This document shows positions 1-8,700 of a stretch of DNA of 64,000 nt, piece after piece. This DNA comes from an uncultured Neomegalonema sp. (lineage in GTDB: Bacteria; Pseudomonadota; Alphaproteobacteria; Rhodobacterales; Rhodobacteraceae), in the NCBI GenBank assembly GCA_937990185.1, contig CALKBI010000006.1:1-64000 (forward strand), written 5' to 3'. The notes beneath the pieces were generated by a model. The model was given only the letters and a program-made list of their open reading frames with translations. It searched no databases and was not told the origin of the DNA. The stretch's first letter is position 1; each line of letters begins with the position of its first letter. The position numbers and the translations under genes are program-made.

Positions 1-1
1 A

Positions 2-1156
2 ACGATTATCTGGGCGACTTTCCTTCTCTCGGCTTTCGACGGAGAGGCGAACGATAAACTGGATGCGACCGATGGCGTTACCTTAGACGGCACGTTTCAA
101 GAAGCCATCGAGGGACTCGGCAAAGCTGATCAATTAAAAGCCGCAGCCGGTTTGCTGATTTTCGCTTACGACGGGAAGGCAGATAATTCTCGACCACGGC
201 ATTATATTGAGGAAGCGAAGGAAGAAGCTTCTTTTTTATTGGACCCTCAGAGCGGCAACGTATTTCAGTCACGCGGGCAAGTGCTCAATGATATCGCGAG
301 ACAATCCAACGGTATTTTGAACGGCAAAACTGCTCAGGATTTGATTGATCGTTACAATATCGCGACCCAGCAATATGACGAATATCTGAAAGACCAAGAA
401 GAGATCAAAGCGGCAGAAAACGCTCGCCGCGCGGCTGAAGCGGAAGCCGCACGCTTGGCCGCCCTCGATGAGCGCCGGCAAGAACTTCAAAAGATGCAAG
501 CGGACCTGAGTGATGCCGCCGCTGCAAACAAAGCTAAACTGGAAAAACTTAAGTCCGGGCGCGACAAAGCCAGCGCTGATTTAACCGCGCTAGAAAAACA
601 ACAGAAAGCCATGACCGGTGATGTTGCCCCTGTCCGGGGTATGAACCGATCATCGAATAGAATTTCAGGCCGCGTGACCGTGATCGTCATCAACACGACG
701 GACATGCTGATCATGAAACCGATTGTGCAAGTCTCGGTAACGCCGCTGGGTCAACCAGACAAAATCGCACTGTCACGCGAGGCAGGCCTCTACAAATTTG
801 AACACAAAAAGATAGCAATCGACGCAGGCGACCAATCTATTCCGATGGACTTCCCTGTCTCAGTATCTTTTGAGAAAGGCAGTGAGCTGTCACAAGGTGG
901 ACGTGATTTCAGCAATGTAAAGTTTGATGCCAAGTTAGTCGGGTATGAGACAGCCGATGGGGCGAAGGTGTCTTTAAAACTTGATCCGGCAACTCAGAGC
1001 ATTTTAGATAATTACGATAGTGAAGTCGCCAAATGTAATGCTGCAAAGACCGCAATTGATAATGCCGCAACAGTCATACCTGCCGCATTAAAACAGCTTG
1101 ATGCGTTGGACGTTGATCTAAAGACTTTGCCACAGCTTTCTCTGACGCGCTGCTAA
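2..1156 (+). CDS. Unknown secreted or envelope coiled-coil protein, 5'-truncated by the window
   Basis: The reading frame is open from the first bases of the window, so the true start lies upstream. The first visible residues (TIIWATFLLSAFDGEA) look like the end of a signal peptide or a membrane segment. The next part is mixed, then comes a long Glu/Ala/Lys/Arg-rich heptad-like stretch at about nt 390-620, very probably a coiled coil. A beta-rich C-terminal half contains VTVIVINTTDMLIMKP, and the protein ends in a short second helical stretch with two cysteines. I recognise no family. The gene converges on trpE with a 63-nt gap that holds no good terminator. The methionine-like TTG at nt 152 is internal and is not a credible start. 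Confidence 0.7.
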   Translation, partial: TIIWATFLLSAFDGEANDKLDATDGVTLDGTFQEAIEGLGKADQLKAAAGLLIFAYDGKADNSRPRHYIEEAKEEASFLLDPQSGNVFQSRGQVLNDIARQSNGILNGKTAQDLIDRYNIATQQYDEYLKDQEEIKAAENARRAAEAEAARLAALDERRQELQKMQADLSDAAAANKAKLEKLKSGRDKASADLTALEKQQKAMTGDVAPVRGMNRSSNRISGRVTVIVINTTDMLIMKPIVQVSVTPLGQPDKIALSREAGLYKFEHKKIAIDAGDQSIPMDFPVSVSFEKGSELSQGGRDFSNVKFDAKLVGYETADGAKVSLKLDPATQSILDNYDSEVAKCNAAKTAIDNAATVIPAALKQLDALDVDLKTLPQLSLTRC

Positions 1157-1219
1157 CTCACTGTAATTAAATATTATATCATTTGCCGCTAAAATCAGGT
1201 CCACGGTTCCAAAAGCGCT

Positions 1220-2734
1220 TTAGCGGTTTCCTCTTACGGTTTCCGCGAGTTTTACTGCATCTTCTGCGGCGCGGAATAATGCCTTTGATTTGTTGACGGT
1301 TTCCATCCGTTCGGCTTCGGGGTCGGAGTCCCACACGACGCCGCCGCCAGCCTGAACATACATTGCGCCGTCTTTGACAACGGCGGTCCGCAAGGCAATC
1401 GCGGTATCCATTCCGCCATCGGCGCTGAAATAGCCTACGCCGCCAGCATAGATGCCTCGTTTTTCGGTCTCTAATTCGTTGATAATCTCCATCGCCCTGA
1501 TTTTGGGAGCACCTGAAACAGTTCCGGCAGGCAGACCTGCCAAGAGAGCATCAACGACATCAACATCATCCCGTATTTCTCCTTCGACATTCGAGACGAT
1601 GTGCATGACATGGCTATAGTGCTCGACAACGAATTGCTCGGTCGGCTTTACCGTTCCGATCTTTGCAACACGCCCGACGTCGTTGCGCCCAAGGTCGAGC
1701 AACATCAGGTGTTCCGCGCGTTCTTTAGGGTCGCCCAATAGATCTTCTTCCAGCGCAATATCCTCTTGCGGCGTTTCTCCGCGAGGCCGAGTTCCTGCGA
1801 TTGGACGCACCGTGACAGTCCCATCGCGCAGCCGGACCAGAATTTCCGGGCTGGCTCCTACAATCTGGAAGCCGCCAAAATCTAGAAAGTACATATAGGG
1901 GGACGGGTTCGTGCGCCTCAGCGAGCGGTAGAGCGAAAAGGGCGGCAGGGCGAAAGGTTTTTTCCAGCGCTGAGAGGGGACGACCTGAAAAATATCTCCC
2001 GCAGCAATAAACTCTCGCGCGTGTTCGACATTTGCACGGTATTGATCCTCAGTGGTGTTCGAGACGGCCTCGCCATCAAGCGCGCCCTCCGGCAGCCGAG
2101 GCTCCGGCGGTAAGGCCCGATTCATATCGTCGATTGTATCCGCCAGCCGTTCAGCCGCTCTTGAATAAGCGGCTCTTGCATCAACACCGGATTGAGGCCG
2201 GATCGGCGTCACAATCGTCACCATGTCGGCTACATTGTCGATAATGGCGATCAGCGTTGGCCGTGTTAAAATCGCGTCCGGCAAACCGAGAGGGTCGGGG
2301 TTCGGTTCTGGCAGTTTTTCAACATGGCGGATCATGTCGTAGCCAAGGTATCCGAATACTCCCGCTGCCATTGGCGGGAGGGATACCGGCAAGTCGATAG
2401 CACTCTCCCGCAACAGGCTTCGCAGACTATCCAGAGGCGGCTGTGCCTCAGTTTCAAACGCTGTTTCGTCCCAACGCGCAGACCGATTGACCTCGACCAC
2501 ATCGCCACGGCAACGCCAAATCAAGTCGGGTTTCATGCCGATCACAGAATATCGGCCCCGTTTCTCGCCGCCGGTTACAGATTCCAGCAAAAAGGTATCT
2601 CGGCGACCTTGGCCAAGTTTTAGCATCAGCGAAACAGGCGTGTCTGTATCAGCCACGCGCCGGGTCCAAAGAACCTGACTTTCTCCTTGCTCATACTTTG
2701 CCGCAAACTCGGTAAAAGACGGTTCTATGAGCAC
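1220..2734 (-). CDS. trpE: Anthranilate synthase component I
   Basis: This enzyme makes anthranilate from chorismate, the first committed step of tryptophan synthesis, using ammonia from a TrpG partner that is not in the window. The N-terminal domain carries the tryptophan-binding LLES motif (FLLESVTGGEKRGRYSVIG). The C-terminal chorismate-binding domain shows FQIVGASPEILVR, PIAGTRPRGETP and GTVSGAPKIRAMEI. I chose the GTG at 2734 (VLIEPSFTEF), which gives 504 residues, the normal family length. It begins 4 nt after the stop of the PpiD-like gene and has a GGTGGG upstream. The frame stays open to 2974, but that extra 80 residues is the overlapping PpiD-like coding sequence read in another frame. 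The two genes are very likely co-transcribed, an arrangement common in alphaproteobacteria. Confidence 0.95.
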   Translation of the reverse strand: MLIEPSFTEFAAKYEQGESQVLWTRRVADTDTPVSLMLKLGQGRRDTFLLESVTGGEKRGRYSVIGMKPDLIWRCRGDVVEVNRSARWDETAFETEAQPPLDSLRSLLRESAIDLPVSLPPMAAGVFGYLGYDMIRHVEKLPEPNPDPLGLPDAILTRPTLIAIIDNVADMVTIVTPIRPQSGVDARAAYSRAAERLADTIDDMNRALPPEPRLPEGALDGEAVSNTTEDQYRANVEHAREFIAAGDIFQVVPSQRWKKPFALPPFSLYRSLRRTNPSPYMYFLDFGGFQIVGASPEILVRLRDGTVTVRPIAGTRPRGETPQEDIALEEDLLGDPKERAEHLMLLDLGRNDVGRVAKIGTVKPTEQFVVEHYSHVMHIVSNVEGEIRDDVDVVDALLAGLPAGTVSGAPKIRAMEIINELETEKRGIYAGGVGYFSADGGMDTAIALRTAVVKDGAMYVQAGGGVVWDSDPEAERMETVNKSKALFRAAEDAVKLAETVRGNR

Positions 2735-2738
2735 GCGA

Positions 2739-4670
2739 TTAGTACCCACCACCGTGGCCGCCGCCATAGCCACCATAACCCCCACCGGGGTTTGTGAAGA
2801 CGGCATCGATGGCTTGCTGGTTGGCTTGTACAGGATGGCGGCTTCTGGCCGTTCGTGTGAATTGATCAACAAAGTCCTGTGCGAGGCGTGCTGCATAGTT
2901 TTCTGTCGAGCGATCAATCGCGGTAACATCTTCTTCCGAAGTCGCAGGCACGATCTCAGTAACAACGCCCACAACGCGGGTAAGGGAGTCCGAAGATCCG
3001 CCTTCTAGTGCATCGCCTTCAGCGGCTTCAAAAATCTCGCCAAGAAGTTCGGTTGAAAATCCTAAAGAGCGATCCGTGCGTGTTCCGGGACCAGCGGATT
3101 TGACTTCTAGTTCCAATTCCTTTGCTAGATCAGCGAGATCCGTTTCGCCATTCAATTTTTTAACGTGCTTAGCGGTCAGCTCTTCGAGTGCTTTTTCGCG
3201 TTCAGAGACTTCCCAAGCGCCTGAAACCTGATCTTTGATCGTATCGAGAGGGCGCAGGGCGGCTTCCGTAATTTCTTCGACACTTAGCGAGAAGTAATCG
3301 CCGGTTGTTCCCTCAATCAGAGTTGGCTCTTCGCCTACGTTTGTTGTGAAGATGCGGGTGAGAAATTCGGGATCATCAGGCAGGTCTGCAACCCGATCAC
3401 CGTTTTCATCACGACCAGTTGCATCAATAGCAACGATTTCAGCATATCTCGCGCCAGATTGTTCGGCAGCCTCTGTCAAAGATGATCCACCAGCAAGCTG
3501 ATCGTCGAGATCGACTGAGCGTTCGGGGACAAGCTGCCGTGCTTCGGTCGTGGTAAGTTCTTCTTCTAATTCTTCTTTTGCCTCTTCAAACGTCACAACG
3601 TTCCGAGGCTCAATAGAAAGAATATTGAGCAATGACCAACCAAGGGCTGTTCCAACCGGCTCCACAAGGCCAGGCTCTTTCGGAGCAAATGCTGCATCTG
3701 AGAGCGCACCGGGTAATTCGTCTTTGGTTTGTATGCCCAGCGAGACGTCTTGAGCGCTTAAGCCTCTCGTTTCCGCAAGCTTTGCAAAGGATTCACCATC
3801 AGCGATCTTTTGAGCGGCTTCTTTTGCTTCTTCTTCGCTATCGAAGACGATTTGCTCTACGCGGCGGCGTTCGGGCGTCGTGTAGGCGTCAAGACGTGAG
3901 TTGTATTCAACTTTCAGATCTTGCTCTGATTTTTCGATGCTTGCTGCAACGTCTTTTACGGTCAGGGCCACATACGAAACCTTGCGGTATTCTGGTGCTG
4001 TGAACTGAACAGCATTTTCCTTGTGGAATGTTTCAAGTTCTTCGGTTGAAGGCTCGCCCGGATCTTCAACATCTGAAGCGCTGAGTGTGATGTAGTCAAA
4101 AGAGCGTTTTTCGTTTCTGTATTTGTAAAGTGTCTCGGCCAATTTTCGGGGCGCGGTCGTACCATTTCCGATGGATTGCAACAGGGCATCGCGGGCCAGA
4201 TCGCGACGAATATTCTCTTCAAATTCGTCCTGACGTAGGTAGTTGCGCTGCAAATTTGCTTCGTACGCGGTGCGATCGAACTTCCCATATGCATCTTTAA
4301 ACTGCGGAAAATCCATTATCGCGGCGCTAACAGCCAAATCCGATGCGTCAAGACCAAGTGCACTTGCTTCTTCACTTAATGCAGTTTCTGTCGCCATTTG
4401 CTCCAGCACGACGCGATCAAATCCACTGCGCCGCGCGTCCTCGGGGGTGAAACTTGCACCAGTTGTCGTGCGAAGTGCTTGTAGGCGGCCCTCGAAAGTT
4501 CTCGCAAAGTCCTGAACCTGAATTTCGGCATTCCCGACCTTGGCAACCACAGTCTGCGTTCGGGCGGCAAACACGCCTTCTAGTCCCCACGCTGCAAAAG
4601 CCACGACCAATAATCCAAGCAGGATTTTTGCGCCAATTGATCCAACGGAGTTTCGCATCGAGTTGAGCAT
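2739..4670 (-). CDS. ppiD: PpiD/SurA-type periplasmic folding factor (parvulin-like)
   Basis: This is a 643-residue inner-membrane-anchored chaperone of the PpiD type. An N-terminal cytoplasmic stub and one transmembrane helix (about residues 12-34, KILLGLLVVAFAAWGLEGVF) are followed by a SurA-N-like helical region, a parvulin (PPIC) domain around residues 240-370 (RRVEQIVFDSEEEA), and a long acidic helical C-terminal part. Members of this family help newly exported proteins fold at the Sec translocon. The last 15 residues are an unusual Gly/Tyr/His tail (GGGYGGYGGGHGGGY). It is the upstream gene of a probable two-gene unit with trpE. The promoter should lie in the 298-nt divergent gap up to 4968. 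Confidence 0.9.
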   Translation of the reverse strand: MLNSMRNSVGSIGAKILLGLLVVAFAAWGLEGVFAARTQTVVAKVGNAEIQVQDFARTFEGRLQALRTTTGASFTPEDARRSGFDRVVLEQMATETALSEEASALGLDASDLAVSAAIMDFPQFKDAYGKFDRTAYEANLQRNYLRQDEFEENIRRDLARDALLQSIGNGTTAPRKLAETLYKYRNEKRSFDYITLSASDVEDPGEPSTEELETFHKENAVQFTAPEYRKVSYVALTVKDVAASIEKSEQDLKVEYNSRLDAYTTPERRRVEQIVFDSEEEAKEAAQKIADGESFAKLAETRGLSAQDVSLGIQTKDELPGALSDAAFAPKEPGLVEPVGTALGWSLLNILSIEPRNVVTFEEAKEELEEELTTTEARQLVPERSVDLDDQLAGGSSLTEAAEQSGARYAEIVAIDATGRDENGDRVADLPDDPEFLTRIFTTNVGEEPTLIEGTTGDYFSLSVEEITEAALRPLDTIKDQVSGAWEVSEREKALEELTAKHVKKLNGETDLADLAKELELEVKSAGPGTRTDRSLGFSTELLGEIFEAAEGDALEGGSSDSLTRVVGVVTEIVPATSEEDVTAIDRSTENYAARLAQDFVDQFTRTARSRHPVQANQQAIDAVFTNPGGGYGGYGGGHGGGY

Positions 4671-4836
4671 TTTTCGCTTCCGCTAATAGTAATGCGGCGG
4701 ATTTTCCGCGCGCTTTGGGAGGGGACAATAAGAACATGATTGAACAGGTGCAATACTAAGACTTATCGCATTCTCGCGAGAGTGGTTGTTTGCCATCCCT
4801 TTGCCGTAAACATTATGCTAAGCGTCACGAGAATTG

Positions 4837-4851
4837 TTAAATATCAATTAA
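4837..4851. promoter_or_regulatory. Candidate CtrA box, TTAA-N7-TTAA
   Basis: TTAAATATCAATTAA matches the full CtrA consensus (TTAA, seven bases, TTAA) of Caulobacterales and relatives. It lies in the 298-nt divergent gap, 117 nt upstream of the cyclase-like gene and 166 nt upstream of the PpiD-like gene. The surroundings are AT-rich, so a chance match is possible. The same gap holds a 10-bp perfect palindrome, TCTCGCGAGA, at 4772-4781. I see no convincing sigma-70 boxes in the rest of the gap. Confidence 0.45.
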
Positions 4852-4968
4852 TTTGAAATGGGATCAAATTCGTTATGGGGCGCGCGAAAACGGTCACTCC
4901 TAAGGCTTTAGAGGCTCGGAATCTGTGTGTTTCAGGTTTTATGAAGCATCAAGAGATGCTGACCGCCC

Positions 4969-6582
4969 ATGCGTGATACTCTCGTTGAAAAGGTTTTTGA
5001 ATGGGATTTAACGTGTAGCCCTGAAGCCTTGTGGCCACTTTTATCCGATACTGCGCGGATGAATGAGGCATTGGGACAGCCACTTTACCACATTAACGAG
5101 ACCTTTGACGGCAATAGCATCCGACGACGCTATGGCGAAATGATCGAAGATGGCAGCCGCGTTCGATGGGAAGAACCACCCTATGAATGGGTTGAAAATG
5201 GGTGGTGGCGGTGGCGCCGCTTTTATGAAGAGGGTCCGCTTCGCGAGACGGGCGGTATCTTGATGCTCATGCCGGGAAAATCCGGCGGGACGCATATGCA
5301 TTACACATTGAACGTGGAACCCAACGGTGCGCTGGGCCGTATGCTGGTGGCTTCGGGACATTTAAAGCTGGCGGCGCGGTCATTCCGCAAATTTACAACG
5401 AAACTGGACGGATACTGCCGAAAGCCCCTCGGAGAGTTTTACTCAAACTTTGCTTCACTATCGACAAAGGCCAAGTCACCCAGCTTGCCAGAAGCCAAAA
5501 GCGCAGAAGCTAAGCTGTTAACGCAGTTTGCGGAATGGTTGGCGGTTGCACCGAGAGCAGATCGCTTTGATCTAAGGTCGAAACGCCTTGCCCGATGTCT
5601 CAATGTTTCTGAGACAGAGGCATTACGCGCTTGTCTTCGTGCCGTGAAGTCGGGTGATTTGATTATGCGTTACCGTGCAGTTTGTTCCGCGTGCCGGGCC
5701 TCGGCGATTGAAGCGGGTTCTCTGGCGGAGATTCCGACTTTGATGGCTTGCCGGCGGTGTGGGACGGGGTATCACCGTGACCTTTCCTCGTCGGTTGAAG
5801 TCTTGTTCTCGGTTGCTGATGTCGAAGATGGGGGCGGGGCATATTGCGGCAGCGGTCCTTATTCTTCGCCTCATGTTCGCGTTCAGCAAAATCTGGGAGC
5901 GTTGGAGCGGCGCGATCTCGAATATAAATTGCCAGTCGGATCTTATGTTGTCCGCGCGGTCGATGGCCCGGTTTCTGAGGCATTTGATATCAAAGAGCTT
6001 AGCGGTATCCGTGTAACAATCACGAATACCATTGCTGTTGAGGCACATGATAATGGTTCAGTGATTGAAAATCACAGTAAGCGTGAATTCACAGTGACGA
6101 TTGAGCAAAATGAATTGCCGAAAGATGTTTTATCGGTCGCCGACATTTTTGCCGAGCAATGCTACCATGATTTAATGCCCGGAGAGATTTTGCCAGATGG
6201 CGACTCAGCATCAATTAATTTTGGGATCGTCTTGACGATTAGCGATTTAGCAGGACCGATAACGGATTACGATGGCGGGGCGATTATAGAACGCGGCGAC
6301 GGGCACCTGTCTCTTTTATTCTCGTCTGTAAAGCGTGCAGTTGAAACTGCCGGAGCGCTTGTTAAAGCGCATCCCGAAGCGCGTATTGCGCTTGATTGCG
6401 GTCCGATGACCGTGTCAACACTCAGTGGGCAAATGAGATATATCGGAACGATACCGGATACGGCGCGCTCGCTCTGCCTTAGCGGACATCGCGGAGTGAT
6501 TGGAACGTCTCAACGTATGAACGAGGCCCTTCTCGAGTCGTCGGTGTCCTTACCTGCTTCTGCTTTAAGCAGGGCCCGTTAA
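4969..6582 (+). CDS. SRPBCC + DUF5939 protein with a degenerate class III cyclase domain
   Basis: This is a 537-residue cytosolic protein with three parts. Residues 1-150 look like an SRPBCC/polyketide-cyclase fold. Residues about 180-350 match DUF5939, with its four-cysteine zinc-ribbon-like motif (C239, C242, C261, C264). Residues about 415-520 align with a class III adenylate/guanylate cyclase domain. Landmarks are present (ISDLAG with D426; GGAIIERGDGHLSLLF with D444; MRYIGTIPDTARS), but the segment between the two metal-binding aspartates is shortened by roughly 25 residues. The catalytic Asn/Arg signature (NIAAR in active relatives) is replaced by DTAR. I infer a reduced or lost cyclase activity and perhaps a ligand-sensing role. 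The start follows the CtrA-like site at 4837. Confidence 0.75.
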   Translation: MRDTLVEKVFEWDLTCSPEALWPLLSDTARMNEALGQPLYHINETFDGNSIRRRYGEMIEDGSRVRWEEPPYEWVENGWWRWRRFYEEGPLRETGGILMLMPGKSGGTHMHYTLNVEPNGALGRMLVASGHLKLAARSFRKFTTKLDGYCRKPLGEFYSNFASLSTKAKSPSLPEAKSAEAKLLTQFAEWLAVAPRADRFDLRSKRLARCLNVSETEALRACLRAVKSGDLIMRYRAVCSACRASAIEAGSLAEIPTLMACRRCGTGYHRDLSSSVEVLFSVADVEDGGGAYCGSGPYSSPHVRVQQNLGALERRDLEYKLPVGSYVVRAVDGPVSEAFDIKELSGIRVTITNTIAVEAHDNGSVIENHSKREFTVTIEQNELPKDVLSVADIFAEQCYHDLMPGEILPDGDSASINFGIVLTISDLAGPITDYDGGAIIERGDGHLSLLFSSVKRAVETAGALVKAHPEARIALDCGPMTVSTLSGQMRYIGTIPDTARSLCLSGHRGVIGTSQRMNEALLESSVSLPASALSRAR

Positions 6583-6593
6583 TTAGAAAAGAC

Positions 6594-8696
6594 TTACGGT
6601 GCGGGGATGTCCTGATCCGACTCTTTAGCTGAGAATGACAGGATTGGCTCCATACTGTCGAGTTCTGCTTTTGGCAAATGGCACTTAATCGCATGGCCGT
6701 TTTCGAGCTGTTGTTCCGGTGGGACTTCACGCTCGCAAAGCCCATCGCTGACTTTGTTTTTGTAAGAACAGCGCGTTTGGAACGGGCAGCCTGATGGCGG
6801 GTTCATCGCGGATGGAATATCGCCATCCAAAACGACGTACTTTTTCTCGACACTGGTATCGGCAATCGGGATCGCGGAGAGCAATGCCTCGGTGTAGGGG
6901 TGATACGGCGGCGCGAATATCTCGTCGGTTGTGCCTTGTTCAACTATGTGTCCCAGATACATAACGATCACGCGGTCGGCGATATAGCGCACGATGCTGA
7001 GGTCGTGACTGATGAACAGCATCGTTGTGCCGCTCTCGCGTTGAATGTCCATCAACAGCTCTGTCACCGCAGCCTGAACCGAGACGTCCAGCGCGGATAC
7101 AGGCTCATCGGCGACAACGATTTGCGGTGCGCCAGCGAAGGCGCGCGCAACACCGATGCGTTGTTTTTGACCGCCGGAGAGCTGACGGGGCATCCGTTTG
7201 GCGAACTCGCGGGGCAGTTTTACGAGATCGAGCAGTTTGAGCATATGCTCGCGTCGATCTGCTTTTGATATGCCGATATCGAATTTTTCCAGCGTTCGGA
7301 TAATTTGTGAACCAACAGTGTGGCTGGGATTCAGCGTATCAAACGGGTTTTGGAAAACCATCTGAATCGCAGCGACGGTTTTAGTGTCCCGATCTTCGAT
7401 GCCCGTTGATTGGATTTCTTCTCCATTCAGCGTGACTGTTCCGTCGGTCGCTGTCTCCAATCCGAGTAAGACTTTGGCCAAGGTGGATTTGCCGCAGCCA
7501 CTCTCACCAACAATAGCAATTGTCTCTGCTTCATGGGCGGTGAAGGAAAGCGTTTCGTTTGCTTTTACGGTTCGGGTTTCTCTACCACCAAGCATCGAAC
7601 TGGCCGCGACATCGTAGTATTTCTTTAGATTGTCTACCCGTAGAACTTCTTTGCCGCGCTGTGTCGGTGGATGTGTCGATAATCCATCCGGCAAGGCATT
7701 CCAGTTCAGTTCAGTGAAACGTTCGCACCGGCTGAAATGCTCGCTATGTTGGGGAACAGGCTGCATCGGAATTTCGCGCGTATCGCATGTACCTGTCTGA
7801 AAATGAAGGCAGCGTGGCCCGAAATTACAACCGTATGGGCGCTCATGAGGGAGGGGGAGTTGACCGGGAATTGCGATTAGAGGTCGCTCGTTTTTATCCG
7901 CGCCCGGCAATGGGATCGAACGGAAAAGGCCTTGTGTGTAAGGGTGGCGCATCCGGTCAAACACGTCTTTGACTGTGCCGCTTTCAACAGCTTCGCCGGA
8001 ATACATTACGGTCACTCGGTCGCATGTCTCAAGGATCAAACCGAGATTGTGCGATATGAACAGCATCGACGTGCCAAACTTCTTACCGAGATCTTTAATC
8101 AGATCGACAATCCCGGCCTCAACTGTCACGTCTAGCGCTGTTGTCGGCTCATCAAGCAACAGAAGTTTAGGTTTCGACAAGAGCGCCATCGCAATAACGA
8201 TGCGTTGCTGTTGACCGCCCGATAATTGGTGTGGGTAAGAGCGCATCATCCGCTTTGGGTCTGGTAGTTTTACGTCTTCGAGCATCTCAAGAGACCGCGC
8301 GAAAGCATCCTTCGTGCTTGCGCCCTCATGGATTTCGAGGACTTCCATAAGCTGCCGACCGACTTTCATCGCCGGGTTTAGACTGGCCATCGGCTCTTGG
8401 TAAATCATCGCGATTTGACTGCCGCGAATATCGCGAAGCTCATCGTCTGACATGTCGCCCATGTCACGGCCCATGAACTTAATCGTGCCGCCGGTGATCT
8501 TTCCCCGATTGCCCATATCGCGCATGACGCCTAAGGCGACCGTTGATTTACCGCAACCGGACTCGCCCACAAGCCCCATGGCTTCGCCGGGCATGACCTT
8601 GCAGGAAAAGTCCATAACCGCCGGAATTTCACCGGCGCGGACAAAGAAAGAAATCGACAGGTTTTCGATCTCTAGGATTGGGGTCTCTTCACTCAT
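6594..8696 (-). CDS. Fused double ATP-binding subunit of a peptide-type ABC transporter
   Basis: This 700-residue protein fuses the two ATPases that OppD/OppF or DppD/DppF supply separately. The first half has Walker A GESGCGKST, signature LSGGQQQR and Walker B LLLLDEPTTALD. The second half repeats them as GESGCGKST, LSGGQKQR and VVADEPVSALD. Each half ends in an oligopeptide/dipeptide (oligo_HPY) C-terminal extension with clustered cysteines (GCNFGPRC and GCPFQTRC). It is the last gene of the four-gene operon transcribed from 12949 down and starts 4 nt after the dppC-like gene. Substrate is not readable from sequence; peptides, or less often opines or sugars, are typical. Confidence 0.93.
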   Translation of the reverse strand: MSEETPILEIENLSISFFVRAGEIPAVMDFSCKVMPGEAMGLVGESGCGKSTVALGVMRDMGNRGKITGGTIKFMGRDMGDMSDDELRDIRGSQIAMIYQEPMASLNPAMKVGRQLMEVLEIHEGASTKDAFARSLEMLEDVKLPDPKRMMRSYPHQLSGGQQQRIVIAMALLSKPKLLLLDEPTTALDVTVEAGIVDLIKDLGKKFGTSMLFISHNLGLILETCDRVTVMYSGEAVESGTVKDVFDRMRHPYTQGLFRSIPLPGADKNERPLIAIPGQLPLPHERPYGCNFGPRCLHFQTGTCDTREIPMQPVPQHSEHFSRCERFTELNWNALPDGLSTHPPTQRGKEVLRVDNLKKYYDVAASSMLGGRETRTVKANETLSFTAHEAETIAIVGESGCGKSTLAKVLLGLETATDGTVTLNGEEIQSTGIEDRDTKTVAAIQMVFQNPFDTLNPSHTVGSQIIRTLEKFDIGISKADRREHMLKLLDLVKLPREFAKRMPRQLSGGQKQRIGVARAFAGAPQIVVADEPVSALDVSVQAAVTELLMDIQRESGTTMLFISHDLSIVRYIADRVIVMYLGHIVEQGTTDEIFAPPYHPYTEALLSAIPIADTSVEKKYVVLDGDIPSAMNPPSGCPFQTRCSYKNKVSDGLCEREVPPEQQLENGHAIKCHLPKAELDSMEPILSFSAKESDQDIPAP

Positions 8697-8700
8697 ATCC

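Noticed and set aside
1186-1226. Inverted CCGCTAAA/TTTAGCGG at the trpE 3' end
   Set aside because: The 25-nt loop and lack of a T run make a terminator unlikely.
2735-2974. Upstream extension of trpE (80 residues)
   Set aside because: It overlaps the PpiD-like gene in another phase, has no TrpE similarity, and GTG 2734 gives the normal TrpE length.
6553-6573. CCTGCTT/AAGCAGG stem at the end of the cyclase-like gene
   Set aside because: It is inside the coding sequence, has no T run, and the next gene is on the other strand.
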